Source: an uncultured Clostridia bacterium
GTDB lineage: Bacteria > Bacillota > Clostridia > UMGS1810
Reading direction: 5' to 3'
Assembly (NCBI GenBank): GCA_934500875.1
Contig: CAKSTL010000007.1
Location: forward strand, 1 to 64,000
DNA length: 64,000 nt
Position 1 is the stretch's first letter. Every line of letters begins with the position of its first letter. This document shows, one piece after another, positions 1 through 8,446 of this stretch. A model generated the notes under the pieces. That model saw only the letters and a program-made list of their open reading frames with translations. It searched no databases and had not been told where the DNA came from. The translations under genes were made by a program, and so were the position numbers.

Positions 1-168
1 AATTTAAGAAATCGCTTGGCTTCCGATATTGCCCGCGGAATCCGTACTGTCGATGTCATAGACAGAAGTGTCGCAAGAATCAATATGTATCGGCAGCTTG
101 ACACTGTAAAAGTTAATACAAACAATAAGACTGTTTGTGAAATTGCAAATGAAATTATGTCGCTTTAA
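1..168 (+). CDS. C-terminal fragment of a P-loop-kinase-like protein
   Basis: The window opens inside this gene; frame 1 stays open to a TAA at 166-168, giving 55 residues. The visible end (ARINMYRQLDTVKVNT, then a final helix VCEIANEIMSL) resembles the C-termini of shikimate or nucleoside kinases, where an Arg/Tyr helix is followed by a short strand and a last helix. No P-loop is visible because the N-terminus lies outside. A terminator hairpin follows 34 bases later, which supports a real gene end. The family assignment is an inference from weak similarity. Confidence 0.5.
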   Translation, partial: NLRNRLASDIARGIRTVDVIDRSVARINMYRQLDTVKVNTNNKTVCEIANEIMSL

Positions 169-202
169 CGCCGACAAAATTCGATTCATATAACCGCTTT
201 CA

Positions 203-229
203 AGACAACCTGTACGGGTTGTCTTTTTT
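203..229 (+). terminator. intrinsic terminator of the first gene
   Basis: The stem AGACAACC / GGTTGTCT with a five-base loop is followed directly by a T run. It lies just after the fragment gene. Confidence 0.8.
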
Positions 230-341
230 GTGTCCGACCGAGAGCCGTCGTGAGTGCGCTTGCAAACGAACAGGCAAGCCGAGCGTGCCTTTTTGCGATA
301 AAGGAGGAATGACGAAGCGTTATGACTGATTTTTCTGAATA

Positions 342-373
342 AGAAAAATCGGAATGGAGCGAAGTCCATTCCG
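342..373 (-). terminator. terminator of tRNA-Thr
   Basis: Read on the minus strand, the stem GGAATGGA / TCCATTCC (350-373) is followed by a T-rich tail. It begins six bases after the CCA end of the tRNA. Confidence 0.75.
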
Positions 374-378
374 ACGTC

Positions 379-454
379 TGGAGCTGTCTAGCAGATTCGA
401 ACTGCCGACCTCTTCCTTACCAAGGAAGTGCTCTGCCTGCTGAGCTAAGACAGC
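379..454 (-). tRNA. tRNA-Thr (anticodon GGT)
   Basis: The minus strand folds as a complete cloverleaf of 76 bases. The acceptor GCTGTCT pairs with AGACAGC, followed by discriminator T and an encoded CCA. The D arm contains AGCTCAGCAGGCAGAGC. The anticodon stem CTTCC/GGAAG carries loop TTGGTAA, so the anticodon is GGT. The T arm contains GTTCGAATC. A consensus promoter lies upstream at 480-508 and a terminator downstream, so it is a single-gene unit. Confidence 0.97.
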
Positions 455-479
455 AAAAAATTTAACAGTAACAAATGAT

Positions 480-508
480 AGTATACATTTTTTGCGCAAA
501 AATGTCAA
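480..508 (-). promoter_or_regulatory. sigma-A promoter of tRNA-Thr
   Basis: On the minus strand TTGACA (503-508) and TATACT (480-485) are separated by 17 bases, 26 bases upstream of the tRNA. Confidence 0.85.
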
Positions 509-542
509 TAGTTTTTTTAAAATTTTAAATATAAAGTTTTAC

Positions 543-578
543 AAAAAGACAAATCCGCAGCACACTTATTGCTGCGGA
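543..578 (-). terminator. terminator of the ribbon-helix-helix gene
   Basis: The nine-pair stem TCCGCAGCA / TGCTGCGGA (554-578) is followed on the minus strand by a T-rich tail, 24 bases after the gene's stop. Confidence 0.8.
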
Positions 579-601
579 CCCGTTCCTTTGAAAGTTCCCG
601 A

Positions 602-769
602 TCAGATAATCGCTCCGTTTTCTTTTTCATACGTTTTCACGTATTTTTCCAAAACAAACTCTACTTCCTTATTCATGGAACGCTTGTTTTCCTTTGCGAT
701 ATACTTAACCTTCTCAAGCAAATCCTCCGAAATTCTCAGGGAAAACGGAGTGTAGTAGTTCCCAGCCAT
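602..769 (-). CDS. small Arc-like ribbon-helix-helix protein
   Basis: A 55-residue protein beginning MAGNYYTPFSLRISEDLLEK. The pattern (a short beta strand FSLRI, then EDLLEKVKYIAKENKRS and a second helix with NKEVEFVLEKYV) is that of Arc/MetJ-type DNA-binding proteins, which act as dimers. The start at 769 is chosen because AGGAGG lies six bases upstream; the longer reading frame would begin inside that ribosome site. It is monocistronic with its own terminator. No toxin gene is adjacent, so an antitoxin role is not supported; a stand-alone regulator is more likely. Confidence 0.85.
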   Translation of the reverse strand: MAGNYYTPFSLRISEDLLEKVKYIAKENKRSMNKEVEFVLEKYVKTYEKENGAII

Positions 770-900
770 ACATATTCCTCCTAACATTTTTATATTGAGA
801 TTATATCAAACTATTTGACATTTAAAAGAATTTATAATGATATGATTTAGTATGTTTTATATATTGAAAATAAATTCAAAAAAATGTTCTAAAAAATGTG

Positions 901-929
901 TTGAAAACAATTGATAAAAATGCTAAAAT
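901..929 (+). promoter_or_regulatory. promoter of the first AraC-family gene
   Basis: TTGAAA (901-906) and TAAAAT (924-929) with a 17-base spacer, 46 bases before the ATG. Confidence 0.65.
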
Positions 930-975
930 TAAAATATAAATCAGTTAAAATTTAAACGCAAAAGGGGAAAAAATT

Positions 976-1812
976 ATGTTTGACAACGCCTCTGTGCTGC
1001 AATGTATTCACTTTTTTTATTACCGTGAAGCCGAAAAAGCCGTGCGCACCGTAAAAGACTATGAAATTGATTATTATTTGAGCGGCAGCCGTACTATGAA
1101 TATAGGCGGAAGAGAATTTGCGGTTGAAAAAGGAAATATCGTCATCCGCCGTCCGGGCGAGGTTGTCTACAGCTACGGCGAGGCATACGACTGCTACATT
1201 CTTTCAGTAGATTTCAGCGGCAGCATTGATATACCCGAGGGCGAATATATCCGCCAGCGCACCGGGAGCGTTCAGAAAAAATTTGAAAATCCCATTATGG
1301 ATATGCTTCCGAGCCTTATCCGTCCCACTCACGACGTTGATTATATGCGCATTTTTGAAAAACTGTGCAAAAATTCGTATCCCAATCCCATATGCAAAAA
1401 CGTGCAGAACACGCTCTTAAGCGAGCTTATGTTCGTTCTTGCGGCAGATTCTATACGTCAGAGCGGCATATATTCACACGGTGCAAAAAGCGCTGTAGAC
1501 ATTGCAACCGATTATATTCAGGAAAATTTCAGGCGCAAAATCACCTTAAAAAAGCTTTCGGAAATAACAAACCTGAGCCCAAACTATTTTGCACGGCTTT
1601 TTAAGGCGGAAACGGGCGTTACGCCGACGGAATATCTTATAAGAATACGTTTTGAAAACGCGCGTGTGCTTTTGGGCGAAACGCATTATCCCATCAAAAA
1701 AATTGCGTCGCTGTGCGGATTTTCGGACGAATCGTTTTTCACATTTTCGTTTCGCAAACGCTTTTTAAAGACACCCCTCGAATACCGAAAATTTTATATG
1801 TCCAAAATGTAA
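976..1812 (+). CDS. AraC-family transcriptional regulator
   Basis: A 278-residue protein with a cupin-like N-terminal sensor (about residues 15-100; GNIVIRRPGEVVYSYG is typical of the ligand pocket strand) and a C-terminal pair of helix-turn-helix motifs (about 175-275; ITLKKLSEITNLSPNYFARL and IKKIASLCGFSDESFFTFSF). Such proteins usually activate carbohydrate genes. No target lies beside it: the next gene, gdhA, has its own promoter. The start has GGGGAAAA upstream. The family is certain; the ligand and regulon are unknown. Confidence 0.92.
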   Translation: MFDNASVLQCIHFFYYREAEKAVRTVKDYEIDYYLSGSRTMNIGGREFAVEKGNIVIRRPGEVVYSYGEAYDCYILSVDFSGSIDIPEGEYIRQRTGSVQKKFENPIMDMLPSLIRPTHDVDYMRIFEKLCKNSYPNPICKNVQNTLLSELMFVLAADSIRQSGIYSHGAKSAVDIATDYIQENFRRKITLKKLSEITNLSPNYFARLFKAETGVTPTEYLIRIRFENARVLLGETHYPIKKIASLCGFSDESFFTFSFRKRFLKTPLEYRKFYMSKM

Positions 1813-1921
1813 AAAGATGAATTTTTAAAAAACAAATATTGCAAATTCGGCTTAAAAACTTTAAATTTTATGCCTTTTTGCCCAAATATTCAAAAAAATT
1901 TAAAAAATCGCATAAAAAAAC

Positions 1922-1950
1922 TTGCATTTTCAATAAAGATATAGTAAAAT
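1922..1950 (+). promoter_or_regulatory. promoter of gdhA
   Basis: TTGCAT (1922-1927), 17-base spacer and TAAAAT (1945-1950), 32 bases before the TTG start. Confidence 0.75.
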
Positions 1951-1982
1951 GAATTTGTTAATTTTATAAGGAGGTTTGCAAA

Positions 1983-3329
1983 TTGAGCTTAAAGAATGAA
2001 TATTTAAAAGAATTAATGGCAAGAGTTGAAAAAAGAAATCCCGCAGAGCCGGAATTTCACCAAGCAGTAAGAGAAGTGCTTGAGTCGCTCGAGCCTGTTG
2101 TAGAAAAAAGACCGGAATTTGTTTCGTCGGGCGTTATCGAAAGCCTTGTAGAGCCTGAAAGAATTATAAAATTCAGAGTTCCCTGGGTTGACGACAACGG
2201 CAAAGTGCAGGTTAACAGAGGCTTCAGAGTGCAGTTTAACAGCGCTATCGGACCTTACAAGGGCGGTCTGCGTTTCCATCCTTCGGTATATGAAGGCATC
2301 ATCAAATTCCTCGGTTTTGAGCAGATTTTCAAAAACTCGCTTACAGGTCTTCCTATCGGCGGCGGCAAGGGCGGCAGCGATTTTGACCCCAAAGGCAAAT
2401 CCGATATGGAGGTTATGCGTTTCTGCCAGAGCTTTATGACAGAGCTTTCAAAACATATCGGCGCAGATACCGACGTTCCCGCAGGTGATATCGGCGTAGG
2501 CGCAAGAGAAATCGGATATCTTTTCGGTCAGTATAAAAGACTCCGCAACGAGTTTACGGGTGTTCTTACAGGCAAGGGTCTTACATACGGCGGCTCGCTT
2601 GCAAGAAAAGAAGCTACCGGATACGGACTTTGCTACTTCACCGAAGAAATGCTTAACGAAAAGGGCAAATCCTTCAAAGGTTCAACGGTTGTTGTTTCAG
2701 GCTCGGGCAACGTTGCAATTTATGCAACCGAAAAAGCAACAGAGCTTGGTGCAAAGGTTGTTGCACTTTCTGACTCAAACGGATATATCTATGACAAAAA
2801 CGGTATTGATTTGGACGCTGTTAAAAAGATTAAAGAAGTTGAAAGAAAGAGAATTAAAGAGTATCTTAATTATCATAAAGACGCTGAATATCACGAGGGC
2901 TGCAAAGGAATATGGACAATTAAGTGCGACGTTGCTCTTCCCTGCGCTACGCAGAACGAAATTGACGAAGAGAGCGCAAAAATCCTTGTTGCAAACGGCG
3001 TTACGGCTGTCGGCGAGGGTGCAAATATGCCTTCCACTCCCGAAGCTATTGAAACATTTATTTCAAGCAAAGTCCTCTTCGGACCTGCCAAAGCTGCAAA
3101 CGCAGGCGGCGTAGCAACTTCGGCGCTTGAAATGAGCCAGAACTCAATGAGATATTCGTGGACTTTTGAAGAGGTTGACGCAAAACTTAAAGATATTATG
3201 GTTAACATCTACAAAAACGCTTCGTCTGCCGCTAAAGAATACGGTCATGCAGACAATCTCGTTTACGGCGCAAACATTGCAGGCTTCTTAAAAGTTGCGG
3301 AATCAATGCTTGCACACGGCGTGGTTTGA
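1983..3329 (+). CDS. gdhA: glutamate dehydrogenase, NADP-type
   Basis: A 448-residue enzyme, the usual length for hexameric bacterial glutamate dehydrogenase. It interconverts 2-oxoglutarate plus ammonia and glutamate, normally in the assimilatory direction. The catalytic lysine motif PIGGGKGGSDFDP is at residues 124-136 (Lys129), and the Rossmann dinucleotide motif GSGNVA lies in the C-terminal half. The acidic/polar end SDSNG of the second Rossmann strand fits NADP rather than NAD (inference). The start is TTG with AAGGAGG upstream. It is a single-gene unit between a 17-base-spaced promoter and a strong terminator. Confidence 0.97.
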   Translation: MSLKNEYLKELMARVEKRNPAEPEFHQAVREVLESLEPVVEKRPEFVSSGVIESLVEPERIIKFRVPWVDDNGKVQVNRGFRVQFNSAIGPYKGGLRFHPSVYEGIIKFLGFEQIFKNSLTGLPIGGGKGGSDFDPKGKSDMEVMRFCQSFMTELSKHIGADTDVPAGDIGVGAREIGYLFGQYKRLRNEFTGVLTGKGLTYGGSLARKEATGYGLCYFTEEMLNEKGKSFKGSTVVVSGSGNVAIYATEKATELGAKVVALSDSNGYIYDKNGIDLDAVKKIKEVERKRIKEYLNYHKDAEYHEGCKGIWTIKCDVALPCATQNEIDEESAKILVANGVTAVGEGANMPSTPEAIETFISSKVLFGPAKAANAGGVATSALEMSQNSMRYSWTFEEVDAKLKDIMVNIYKNASSAAKEYGHADNLVYGANIAGFLKVAESMLAHGVV

Positions 3330-3366
3330 TAAAATCTTTATAAAACCGGTCCTTATTAAAAATATT

Positions 3367-3397
3367 AACGCTCCGAAAAATTTTTTCGGGGCGTTTT
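3367..3397 (+). terminator. terminator of gdhA
   Basis: Stem AACGCTCCGAAAAA / TTTTTCGGGGCGTT followed by T residues. Confidence 0.85.
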
Positions 3398-3429
3398 TGT
3401 TACATTTTGGTTAATATAGCCATATTTCT

Positions 3430-3458
3430 TTGACTTTGTAATTATAATATAGTAAAAT
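3430..3458 (+). promoter_or_regulatory. promoter of the DUF3048 lipoprotein gene
   Basis: TTGACT (3430-3435), 17-base spacer and TAAAAT (3453-3458), directly after the gdhA terminator. Confidence 0.8.
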
Positions 3459-3494
3459 ACAATTTGTAAATTCACAAAACGGAGGGATTTTAAG

Positions 3495-4511
3495 TTGAAA
3501 AAAACACTGAAAAGTCTTTTTCTTTTCTTCTGCTGTGCCTCGCTTTTTATGTCGGGCTGCGGAAAAAAAGCGGAGGATAAAACCGATGCAAACGACAACA
3601 AAGCACAAATTGAAGAAACCGATAACACAAGCGATTTTTATAAAAAAATCACCGAGGGAAACGAGCGCCCCATTGCCGTTATGATTGATAACGACAACAG
3701 TTCGGCGTGGCCGCAGAGCGGTCTTGACGAGGCTTATAAGGTGTATGAAATAATCGTTGAGGGCGGCGCAACACGCTTTATGGCGCTTTTCAAAAACTCG
3801 GACTGTGAAAAAATCGGGCCCGTGCGCTCCTCGCGTCATTATTTTCTCGATTACGTTCTTGAAAACGACGCAACATATGTCCATTACGGCTGGAGTCCCA
3901 AGGCAGCAAACGATATAAGCGCCCTCGGAATAAATAAAATCAACGGCGTTCTGGGCGGCGACGGAAATATTTTCTGGCGTGAAAGAAAGTATTCCGGCGA
4001 CTGGCACAGCGCATATACAAGCATCGAAAAGATTAAAACTATGGCAAAAGAAAAAGGCTACCGTGACACCACAGACGAAAAAATAACCGGTATAAACAAA
4101 GAATTTGCCGAAATATCGGGCGACAGCGCAAAAAGCATAACGCTCCCGTATTCGGGAATGTATAAGGTTTATTATACATATGATGAAGAAATTAAAGCGT
4201 ACAAGCGCAAAATGAACTCAACCGAGCATAAATCGGCGGACGGAACAGACTACACCGCAACGAATATAATTATTCAATATGCAAAAAACTTTCCGCTCGG
4301 TGACGGCTCGCCGAGGCAGGACGTTTCAACAGTCGGCAGCGGCGACGGATTTTTCATAACAGGCGGAAAATGCGTTTCCATAACGTGGCAGAAAACCTCA
4401 AGAGCGGCAAAAACCGTGTATAAAACTGCCGACGGAAACGAAATTATGCTAAACCCCGGCACAACATGGATAAATATTATAAACCCCGCAACAAAGGCGG
4501 TTATAGAATAA
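3495..4511 (+). CDS. DUF3048 (YerB-like) lipoprotein
   Basis: A 338-residue exported lipoprotein. Residues 1-22 form a lipoprotein signal with lipobox MSGC (Cys22), so the mature protein should be anchored outside the membrane. An Asp/Lys-rich linker follows. Two DUF3048 domains come next: the N-terminal one (about 55-190, with GPVRSSRHYFLDYV and HYGWSPKA) and the C-terminal one (about 215-335, with FPLGDGSPRQDVSTVGSGDG). B. subtilis YerB is the reference member; its molecular role is not settled. The start is TTG with GGAGGG upstream. Monocistronic. Confidence 0.9.
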   Translation: MKKTLKSLFLFFCCASLFMSGCGKKAEDKTDANDNKAQIEETDNTSDFYKKITEGNERPIAVMIDNDNSSAWPQSGLDEAYKVYEIIVEGGATRFMALFKNSDCEKIGPVRSSRHYFLDYVLENDATYVHYGWSPKAANDISALGINKINGVLGGDGNIFWRERKYSGDWHSAYTSIEKIKTMAKEKGYRDTTDEKITGINKEFAEISGDSAKSITLPYSGMYKVYYTYDEEIKAYKRKMNSTEHKSADGTDYTATNIIIQYAKNFPLGDGSPRQDVSTVGSGDGFFITGGKCVSITWQKTSRAAKTVYKTADGNEIMLNPGTTWINIINPATKAVIE

Positions 4512-4576
4512 CAAAACACAGGGCAAAACCCTTTTCTCCCCATCTTTTTTGCGGTGCTCTGCGCCGCAGGACAAAC

Positions 4577-4620
4577 AAAATCCCTCTTTAGGCAAGCATT
4601 AGCCTTAAAGGAGGGATTTT
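4577..4620 (+). terminator. terminator of the DUF3048 gene
   Basis: A long stem, AAAATCCCTCTTTAGGC paired with GCCTTAAAGGAGGGATTTT, ends in T residues. The loop half GCAAGCATTAGCCTTAA closely resembles a segment of the element at 53814-54128. Confidence 0.8.
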
Positions 4621-4642
4621 AAATTTATATCTTGTCAAAATA

Positions 4643-4690
4643 TTAAAAAGATGCCATATGCACCGACGCATAACGGCATCTTTATTTTTT
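4643..4690. terminator. bidirectional terminator between DUF3048 gene and ppa
   Basis: Stem AAAGATGCC / GGCATCTTT (4647-4683) has T-rich tails on both strands and can end the convergent ppa transcript. The other 100 bases before ppa hold nothing I recognise. Confidence 0.75.
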
Positions 4691-4793
4691 GTTTTAATTT
4701 CATAATCCGATATTTAAAACTGTCCCGAATTTAAATTTTTAGCGTGTTCGGATTAATTTTCTTCAGGCACCGGAAAATTCGGCTCTCCGATAC

Positions 4794-5321
4794 CTACGAA
4801 AATATTTTATTGTAATTGTCAATACAGTCCTCAATTATCTTAACCGCTTCGCTCCTGCCCTGCACCTCGTCCACCGCAGTTGTCTTGCCCTCAAGCTGTT
4901 TGTACGTCGAAAAGAAATGACGCATTTCGTCAAAAATGTGATTGGGCAGGTCCGAAATATCTTTATATGCATTATAAGTCGGGTCGTCAAACGGAATAGC
5001 AATAATTTTTTCGTCCTTTTTTCCGCCGTCCATCATTGTTATAACGCCAATCGGATAGCACCTTATCAGCACAAGAGGGTCAATATCCTCAGTGGTAAGC
5101 ACCAGCACGTCAAGCGGGTCGCCGTCGTCGGCAAGAGTTCGTGGAATAAAGCCGTAATTTGCCGGATAATGCGTTGAAGTATACAAAATTCTGTCAAGAA
5201 TTAAAAATCCCGTTTCCTTGTCCAGCTCATACTTTTTCTTGCTGCCCTTTGTAATTTCAACAACAGCCAGAAAATTTTCGGATTTTATGCGGTCACTGTT
5301 TATATCGTGCCATATATTCAT
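4794..5321 (-). CDS. ppa: inorganic pyrophosphatase, family I
   Basis: A 175-residue cytoplasmic enzyme that hydrolyses pyrophosphate to two phosphates, pulling biosynthetic reactions forward. The family I signature DDGDPLDVLVL supplies the metal-binding aspartates, and YPANYGFIPRT and KDISDLP are also diagnostic. ATG at 5321 is preferred over a GTG three codons upstream because AAAGGAG lies eight bases before it, whereas the GTG overlaps that site. A consensus promoter lies upstream and a terminator downstream, so it is monocistronic. Confidence 0.97.
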   Translation of the reverse strand: MNIWHDINSDRIKSENFLAVVEITKGSKKKYELDKETGFLILDRILYTSTHYPANYGFIPRTLADDGDPLDVLVLTTEDIDPLVLIRCYPIGVITMMDGGKKDEKIIAIPFDDPTYNAYKDISDLPNHIFDEMRHFFSTYKQLEGKTTAVDEVQGRSEAVKIIEDCIDNYNKIFS

Positions 5322-5364
5322 CTGATGCACTCCTTTTTATTTTAAAGGTAACCTCTTAATTAAA

Positions 5365-5393
5365 ATATAACATTTAAAAGCTGTTTATGTCAA
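5365..5393 (-). promoter_or_regulatory. promoter of ppa
   Basis: Minus strand TTGACA (5388-5393), 17-base spacer, TTATAT (5365-5370). Confidence 0.8.
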
Positions 5394-5408
5394 GAAAATA
5401 CCGCAAAT

Positions 5409-6257
5409 TTATCTGTCGTTCATATAATTTTCAATGTTACCCTTCGGCGCCTTGCCGGTAAAATTGTGATACGTTTTGTAAAAACTGCAATAGCTCGGAA
5501 ATCCTGCCGCAATGCACGCCTCGCTGAGGCTCTTCCCCTGCATATAATACTTTCTTGCAAGAAGAATTCTTTTGTTCGCAATGTAATTGTTTATCGTAAG
5601 ACCGGTGTGCTGCTTAAAAATTCTACACAAATGATATTTGCTCATATACATATAATTTGCAATTGCGTCAAGCGTTAAATCCTCTGAAAGAGCGCCGTTT
5701 ATATAGTTTAAAATCTTGTTGACGCTGTGATTTTGCGTGTAGTCGGCGCTTTTGTTCTTGTGCACAAAATTTAAAAAATGCGCAAACTCAACCGCCGCAC
5801 AATTTATCGCTGCACTGCACCCGAAGCCCTCTGCGTCCCTTATATACCTTTCCGTCCGCAAAAAAAACAATTTTAAAGCTTCCTTGTCCTCCTCGCCCAG
5901 CCTTATGCAGTTATCCGACCCTATAGGATGTGCGGTGAAAAAATTTTTATACGCACCGCACTCATATTTTTCAAAAAACAAATCGGTAAGCGATATTACA
6001 ACCCTCTCGTACTGCTCGTTTGAACGGTGCTTCACCTGATGCATTTCGTTGCTTTTGGTAATAAGAATATCATACGGCTTTAAAGGATAAATATTTCCCT
6101 CAACAATGTAGTCCGCATCACCGTCTATAAAGATAAGAATTTCAATACAGCTGTGCGTGTGAAGCTTAAAATTTTCGCTTGACGGCACACTTTTTGAATG
6201 GCGGTAATAGATATACTGCGTTTCGTATTCGGTTTCAAAAATCACATTGCTTTTCAT
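5409..6257 (-). CDS. AraC-family regulator of the sugar-acid operon
   Basis: A 282-residue regulator with an N-terminal cupin (about 25-100; HTHSCIEILIFIDGDADYIV and KPYDILITKSNEMHQV) and a C-terminal double helix-turn-helix (about 185-275; LTLDAIANYMYMSKYHLCRI). It is transcribed divergently from the six-gene sugar operon starting at 6394, the usual place for a local regulator, so it probably senses a sugar or sugar acid of that pathway (inference). The start has AGAAGG upstream and a strong promoter at 6279-6307. Confidence 0.92.
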   Translation of the reverse strand: MKSNVIFETEYETQYIYYRHSKSVPSSENFKLHTHSCIEILIFIDGDADYIVEGNIYPLKPYDILITKSNEMHQVKHRSNEQYERVVISLTDLFFEKYECGAYKNFFTAHPIGSDNCIRLGEEDKEALKLFFLRTERYIRDAEGFGCSAAINCAAVEFAHFLNFVHKNKSADYTQNHSVNKILNYINGALSEDLTLDAIANYMYMSKYHLCRIFKQHTGLTINNYIANKRILLARKYYMQGKSLSEACIAAGFPSYCSFYKTYHNFTGKAPKGNIENYMNDR

Positions 6258-6278
6258 CCGGTCACCTTCTTTAAAATT

Positions 6279-6307
6279 ATTCTATCATAAAAGAGCAATA
6301 TTTGCAA
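6279..6307 (-). promoter_or_regulatory. promoter of the divergent AraC gene
   Basis: Minus strand TTGCAA (6302-6307), 17-base spacer, TAGAAT (6279-6284). The operon promoter on the plus strand is less clear: TTGATA near 6337 has no good -10 at 17 bases, as expected for an activator-dependent promoter. Confidence 0.65.
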
Positions 6308-6393
6308 TGTTTATGTCAATATTTTTATAGAAAATTGATAAAATTTGTATTACAATGTGGCTATAGAAACAAAAACAAAGGATGTGAAAACAA

Positions 6394-7248
6394 TTGAATT
6401 ATCATTTTGAAATTTCAGGATTTGCGGATGAAATAGACCAAAATATCAGCACACAGTTTGCGCACCTTAACAAACTTGGAATAAAGTATTTTGAAGTAAG
6501 AGGCGTAAACGGCAAAAATATTTCTGCCATAGATGATTTTGAGCTTGAAAATCTTAAAAACACAATGAAAGAATATGGTATCAGCGTTTCGTCAATCGGC
6601 TCGCCTATCGGAAAAATTAAGATTTCGGACGACCTTGAAGGGCATTTTGAGCTTTTTAAAAGGGTAGTTTACATTGCAAAATATCTCGGCAGCAAATACA
6701 TACGTATTTTCAGCTTTTATCCTCCCGATGGCGAAAAAATTGAAAACTTCAGAAATAAGGTTATAGAAAACCTTAAAAAAATGACGGATTACGCAAAAAA
6801 AGAAAACTTTATTCTTCTGCACGAAAACGAGAAGGATATCTACGGCGATATTCCGAGCCGCTGCAAAGATTTGTTCGACAGCATAAATTCAGACTTTTTC
6901 AGGGGCGTTTTTGACCCTGCAAACTTTATTCAGTGCGGCTGCAAGCCCTATCCCGACGCATGGGAAACCTTAAAAGAGTATATTGTGTATATGCACATAA
7001 AGGACGCAAAAAGCGAAAACGGCAATGTTGTTCCGGCAGGATACGGCGACGGAAATGTTGAAAAAATTATAGACGAGCTTAAAAAGAGCGGCTATAACGG
7101 ATTTTTGAGCCTTGAGCCTCATCTCGGCACATTTACGGGTCTTAACGCTCTTGAATCCGACGACAAAATGATGTATCTTGAAAAAAGCAGTCCCGAAAAA
7201 TTTACAATTGCATATAACGCACTTATGAAAATAACAGATAAACAGTGA
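6394..7248 (+). CDS. sugar phosphate isomerase/epimerase-like TIM barrel
   Basis: A 284-residue protein of the xylose-isomerase-like TIM-barrel superfamily (AP endonuclease 2 fold). Metal-site residues are recognisable at strand ends: LLHENEKDIYGD, FDPANFIQCG, HIKDAK and SLEPHL. The family isomerises or epimerises free or keto sugars; the substrate cannot be read from sequence. It is the first gene of the operon, begins with TTG, and has AAAGGA about 11 bases upstream. It is a distant paralogue of the barrels at 8447 and 23236, which resemble each other more closely. Confidence 0.88.
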   Translation: MNYHFEISGFADEIDQNISTQFAHLNKLGIKYFEVRGVNGKNISAIDDFELENLKNTMKEYGISVSSIGSPIGKIKISDDLEGHFELFKRVVYIAKYLGSKYIRIFSFYPPDGEKIENFRNKVIENLKKMTDYAKKENFILLHENEKDIYGDIPSRCKDLFDSINSDFFRGVFDPANFIQCGCKPYPDAWETLKEYIVYMHIKDAKSENGNVVPAGYGDGNVEKIIDELKKSGYNGFLSLEPHLGTFTGLNALESDDKMMYLEKSSPEKFTIAYNALMKITDKQ

Positions 7249-7267
7249 TTTTAAAGGAGGATTAAAA

Positions 7268-8431
7268 ATGAATAAGCTTAAAATGGGCATTGTGGGCTTT
7301 GGCAATATGGGCACAACCCACGCAAAAAACCTTATGACAAACCTTGTTAAGGATATGGAGCTGGGCGCAATCTGCGATATCGACCCTGCCCGTCTTGAGG
7401 CGGCAAAGGAGCTTTATCCCGATATTCCCCGTTTTGACAACGCAGAAGAACTTTACAAAAGCGGAGGATGCGACGTTGTAATTATTGCAATTCCGCACTA
7501 CGACCATCCGAAATATGTTGAAATGGCATTTTCATACGGTCTTAACGTTATCACCGAAAAACCTGCCGGCGTTTATACAAAGCAGGTTATCGAAATGAAC
7601 GATGCGGCAAAAAAATCGGGCAAACTTTTCGGAATTATGTATAATCAGCGCACCACCGATACATACCGAAAAATCAAAAGAATGGTTGAGGACGGTTCGC
7701 TCGGTCACATCAAGCGCATACAGTGGACAATCACAGACTGGTACCGTCCGCAGGCATATCACGACAGCGCCTCGTGGCGTTCGTCCTGGTCAAAAGAGGG
7801 CGGCGGAACGCTTATTAACCAAAATCCGCACCAGCTCGATTTATGGCAGTGGATGTTCGGTATGCCCGACCGCATTTCGTCGCACGTTTCGTACGGAAAA
7901 TATTACGATATAGAGGTTGAGGATGACGTTACCGCATATATGGAATATGACAGCGGCACAACGGGCGTTTACATCACCTCAACAGGCGAGGCGCCGGGAA
8001 CAAACAGGCTTGAAATATCGTGCGATATGGGAAAAATAGTTGTTGAAAACGACAAAATGATTTTTTGGCGCAACACGGTATCCGAGCGTGAATTCAACAA
8101 AACAAACACTGAAATATTTGCAAAACCCGAGTGTTGGAAGTGCGAAATTCCCACAAAACCGGCAAACAAAACTCCGCACGCACTCATTATGCAAGACTTT
8201 GCCCAAAGCCTTATAAACGGCACTCCCCTTCTTGCCCCGGGAGAAGAAGGCATAAACGGACTTACAATTTCAAACGCAATACATTTAAGCTCGTGGACGG
8301 GCAAAACCGTGGACGTAAAGAATTTTCCGCACGATAAGTTCTATGAACTGCTCAAAGAAAAAATTGCTTCCTCAAACGGCGATAAAAAGGTTGTTAAAAA
8401 ACAGGTGGGCGACACCTCGGGAAGCTATTAA
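7268..8431 (+). CDS. Gfo/Idh/MocA-family oxidoreductase
   Basis: A 387-residue NAD(P)-dependent oxidoreductase. The Rossmann motif GFGNMGTTH is at the N-terminus, the family's EKP motif (VITEKPAGVY) supplies the lysine near residue 97, and the C-terminal alpha/beta domain holds GGGTLINQNPHQLDLWQWMF, whose histidine helps bind substrate. The family oxidises or reduces sugar hydroxyls (for example inositol, or C3 of glycosides). It lies 19 bases after the barrel gene with AAAGGAGG before the ATG. Pairing with TIM-barrel isomerases suggests a keto-sugar intermediate (inference). Confidence 0.93.
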   Translation: MNKLKMGIVGFGNMGTTHAKNLMTNLVKDMELGAICDIDPARLEAAKELYPDIPRFDNAEELYKSGGCDVVIIAIPHYDHPKYVEMAFSYGLNVITEKPAGVYTKQVIEMNDAAKKSGKLFGIMYNQRTTDTYRKIKRMVEDGSLGHIKRIQWTITDWYRPQAYHDSASWRSSWSKEGGGTLINQNPHQLDLWQWMFGMPDRISSHVSYGKYYDIEVEDDVTAYMEYDSGTTGVYITSTGEAPGTNRLEISCDMGKIVVENDKMIFWRNTVSEREFNKTNTEIFAKPECWKCEIPTKPANKTPHALIMQDFAQSLINGTPLLAPGEEGINGLTISNAIHLSSWTGKTVDVKNFPHDKFYELLKEKIASSNGDKKVVKKQVGDTSGSY

Positions 8432-8446
8432 GAGGAGGCTTTTAAA

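Noticed and set aside
602..769. Antitoxin of a toxin-antitoxin pair
   Set aside because: No toxin-sized gene adjoins; the gene is isolated between two terminator or promoter units.
4740..4793. Short open frame after ppa ending PNFPVPEEN
   Set aside because: It is out of frame with ppa, lacks a start and a ribosome site, and ppa is already full length, so it is chance or a remnant too short to call.
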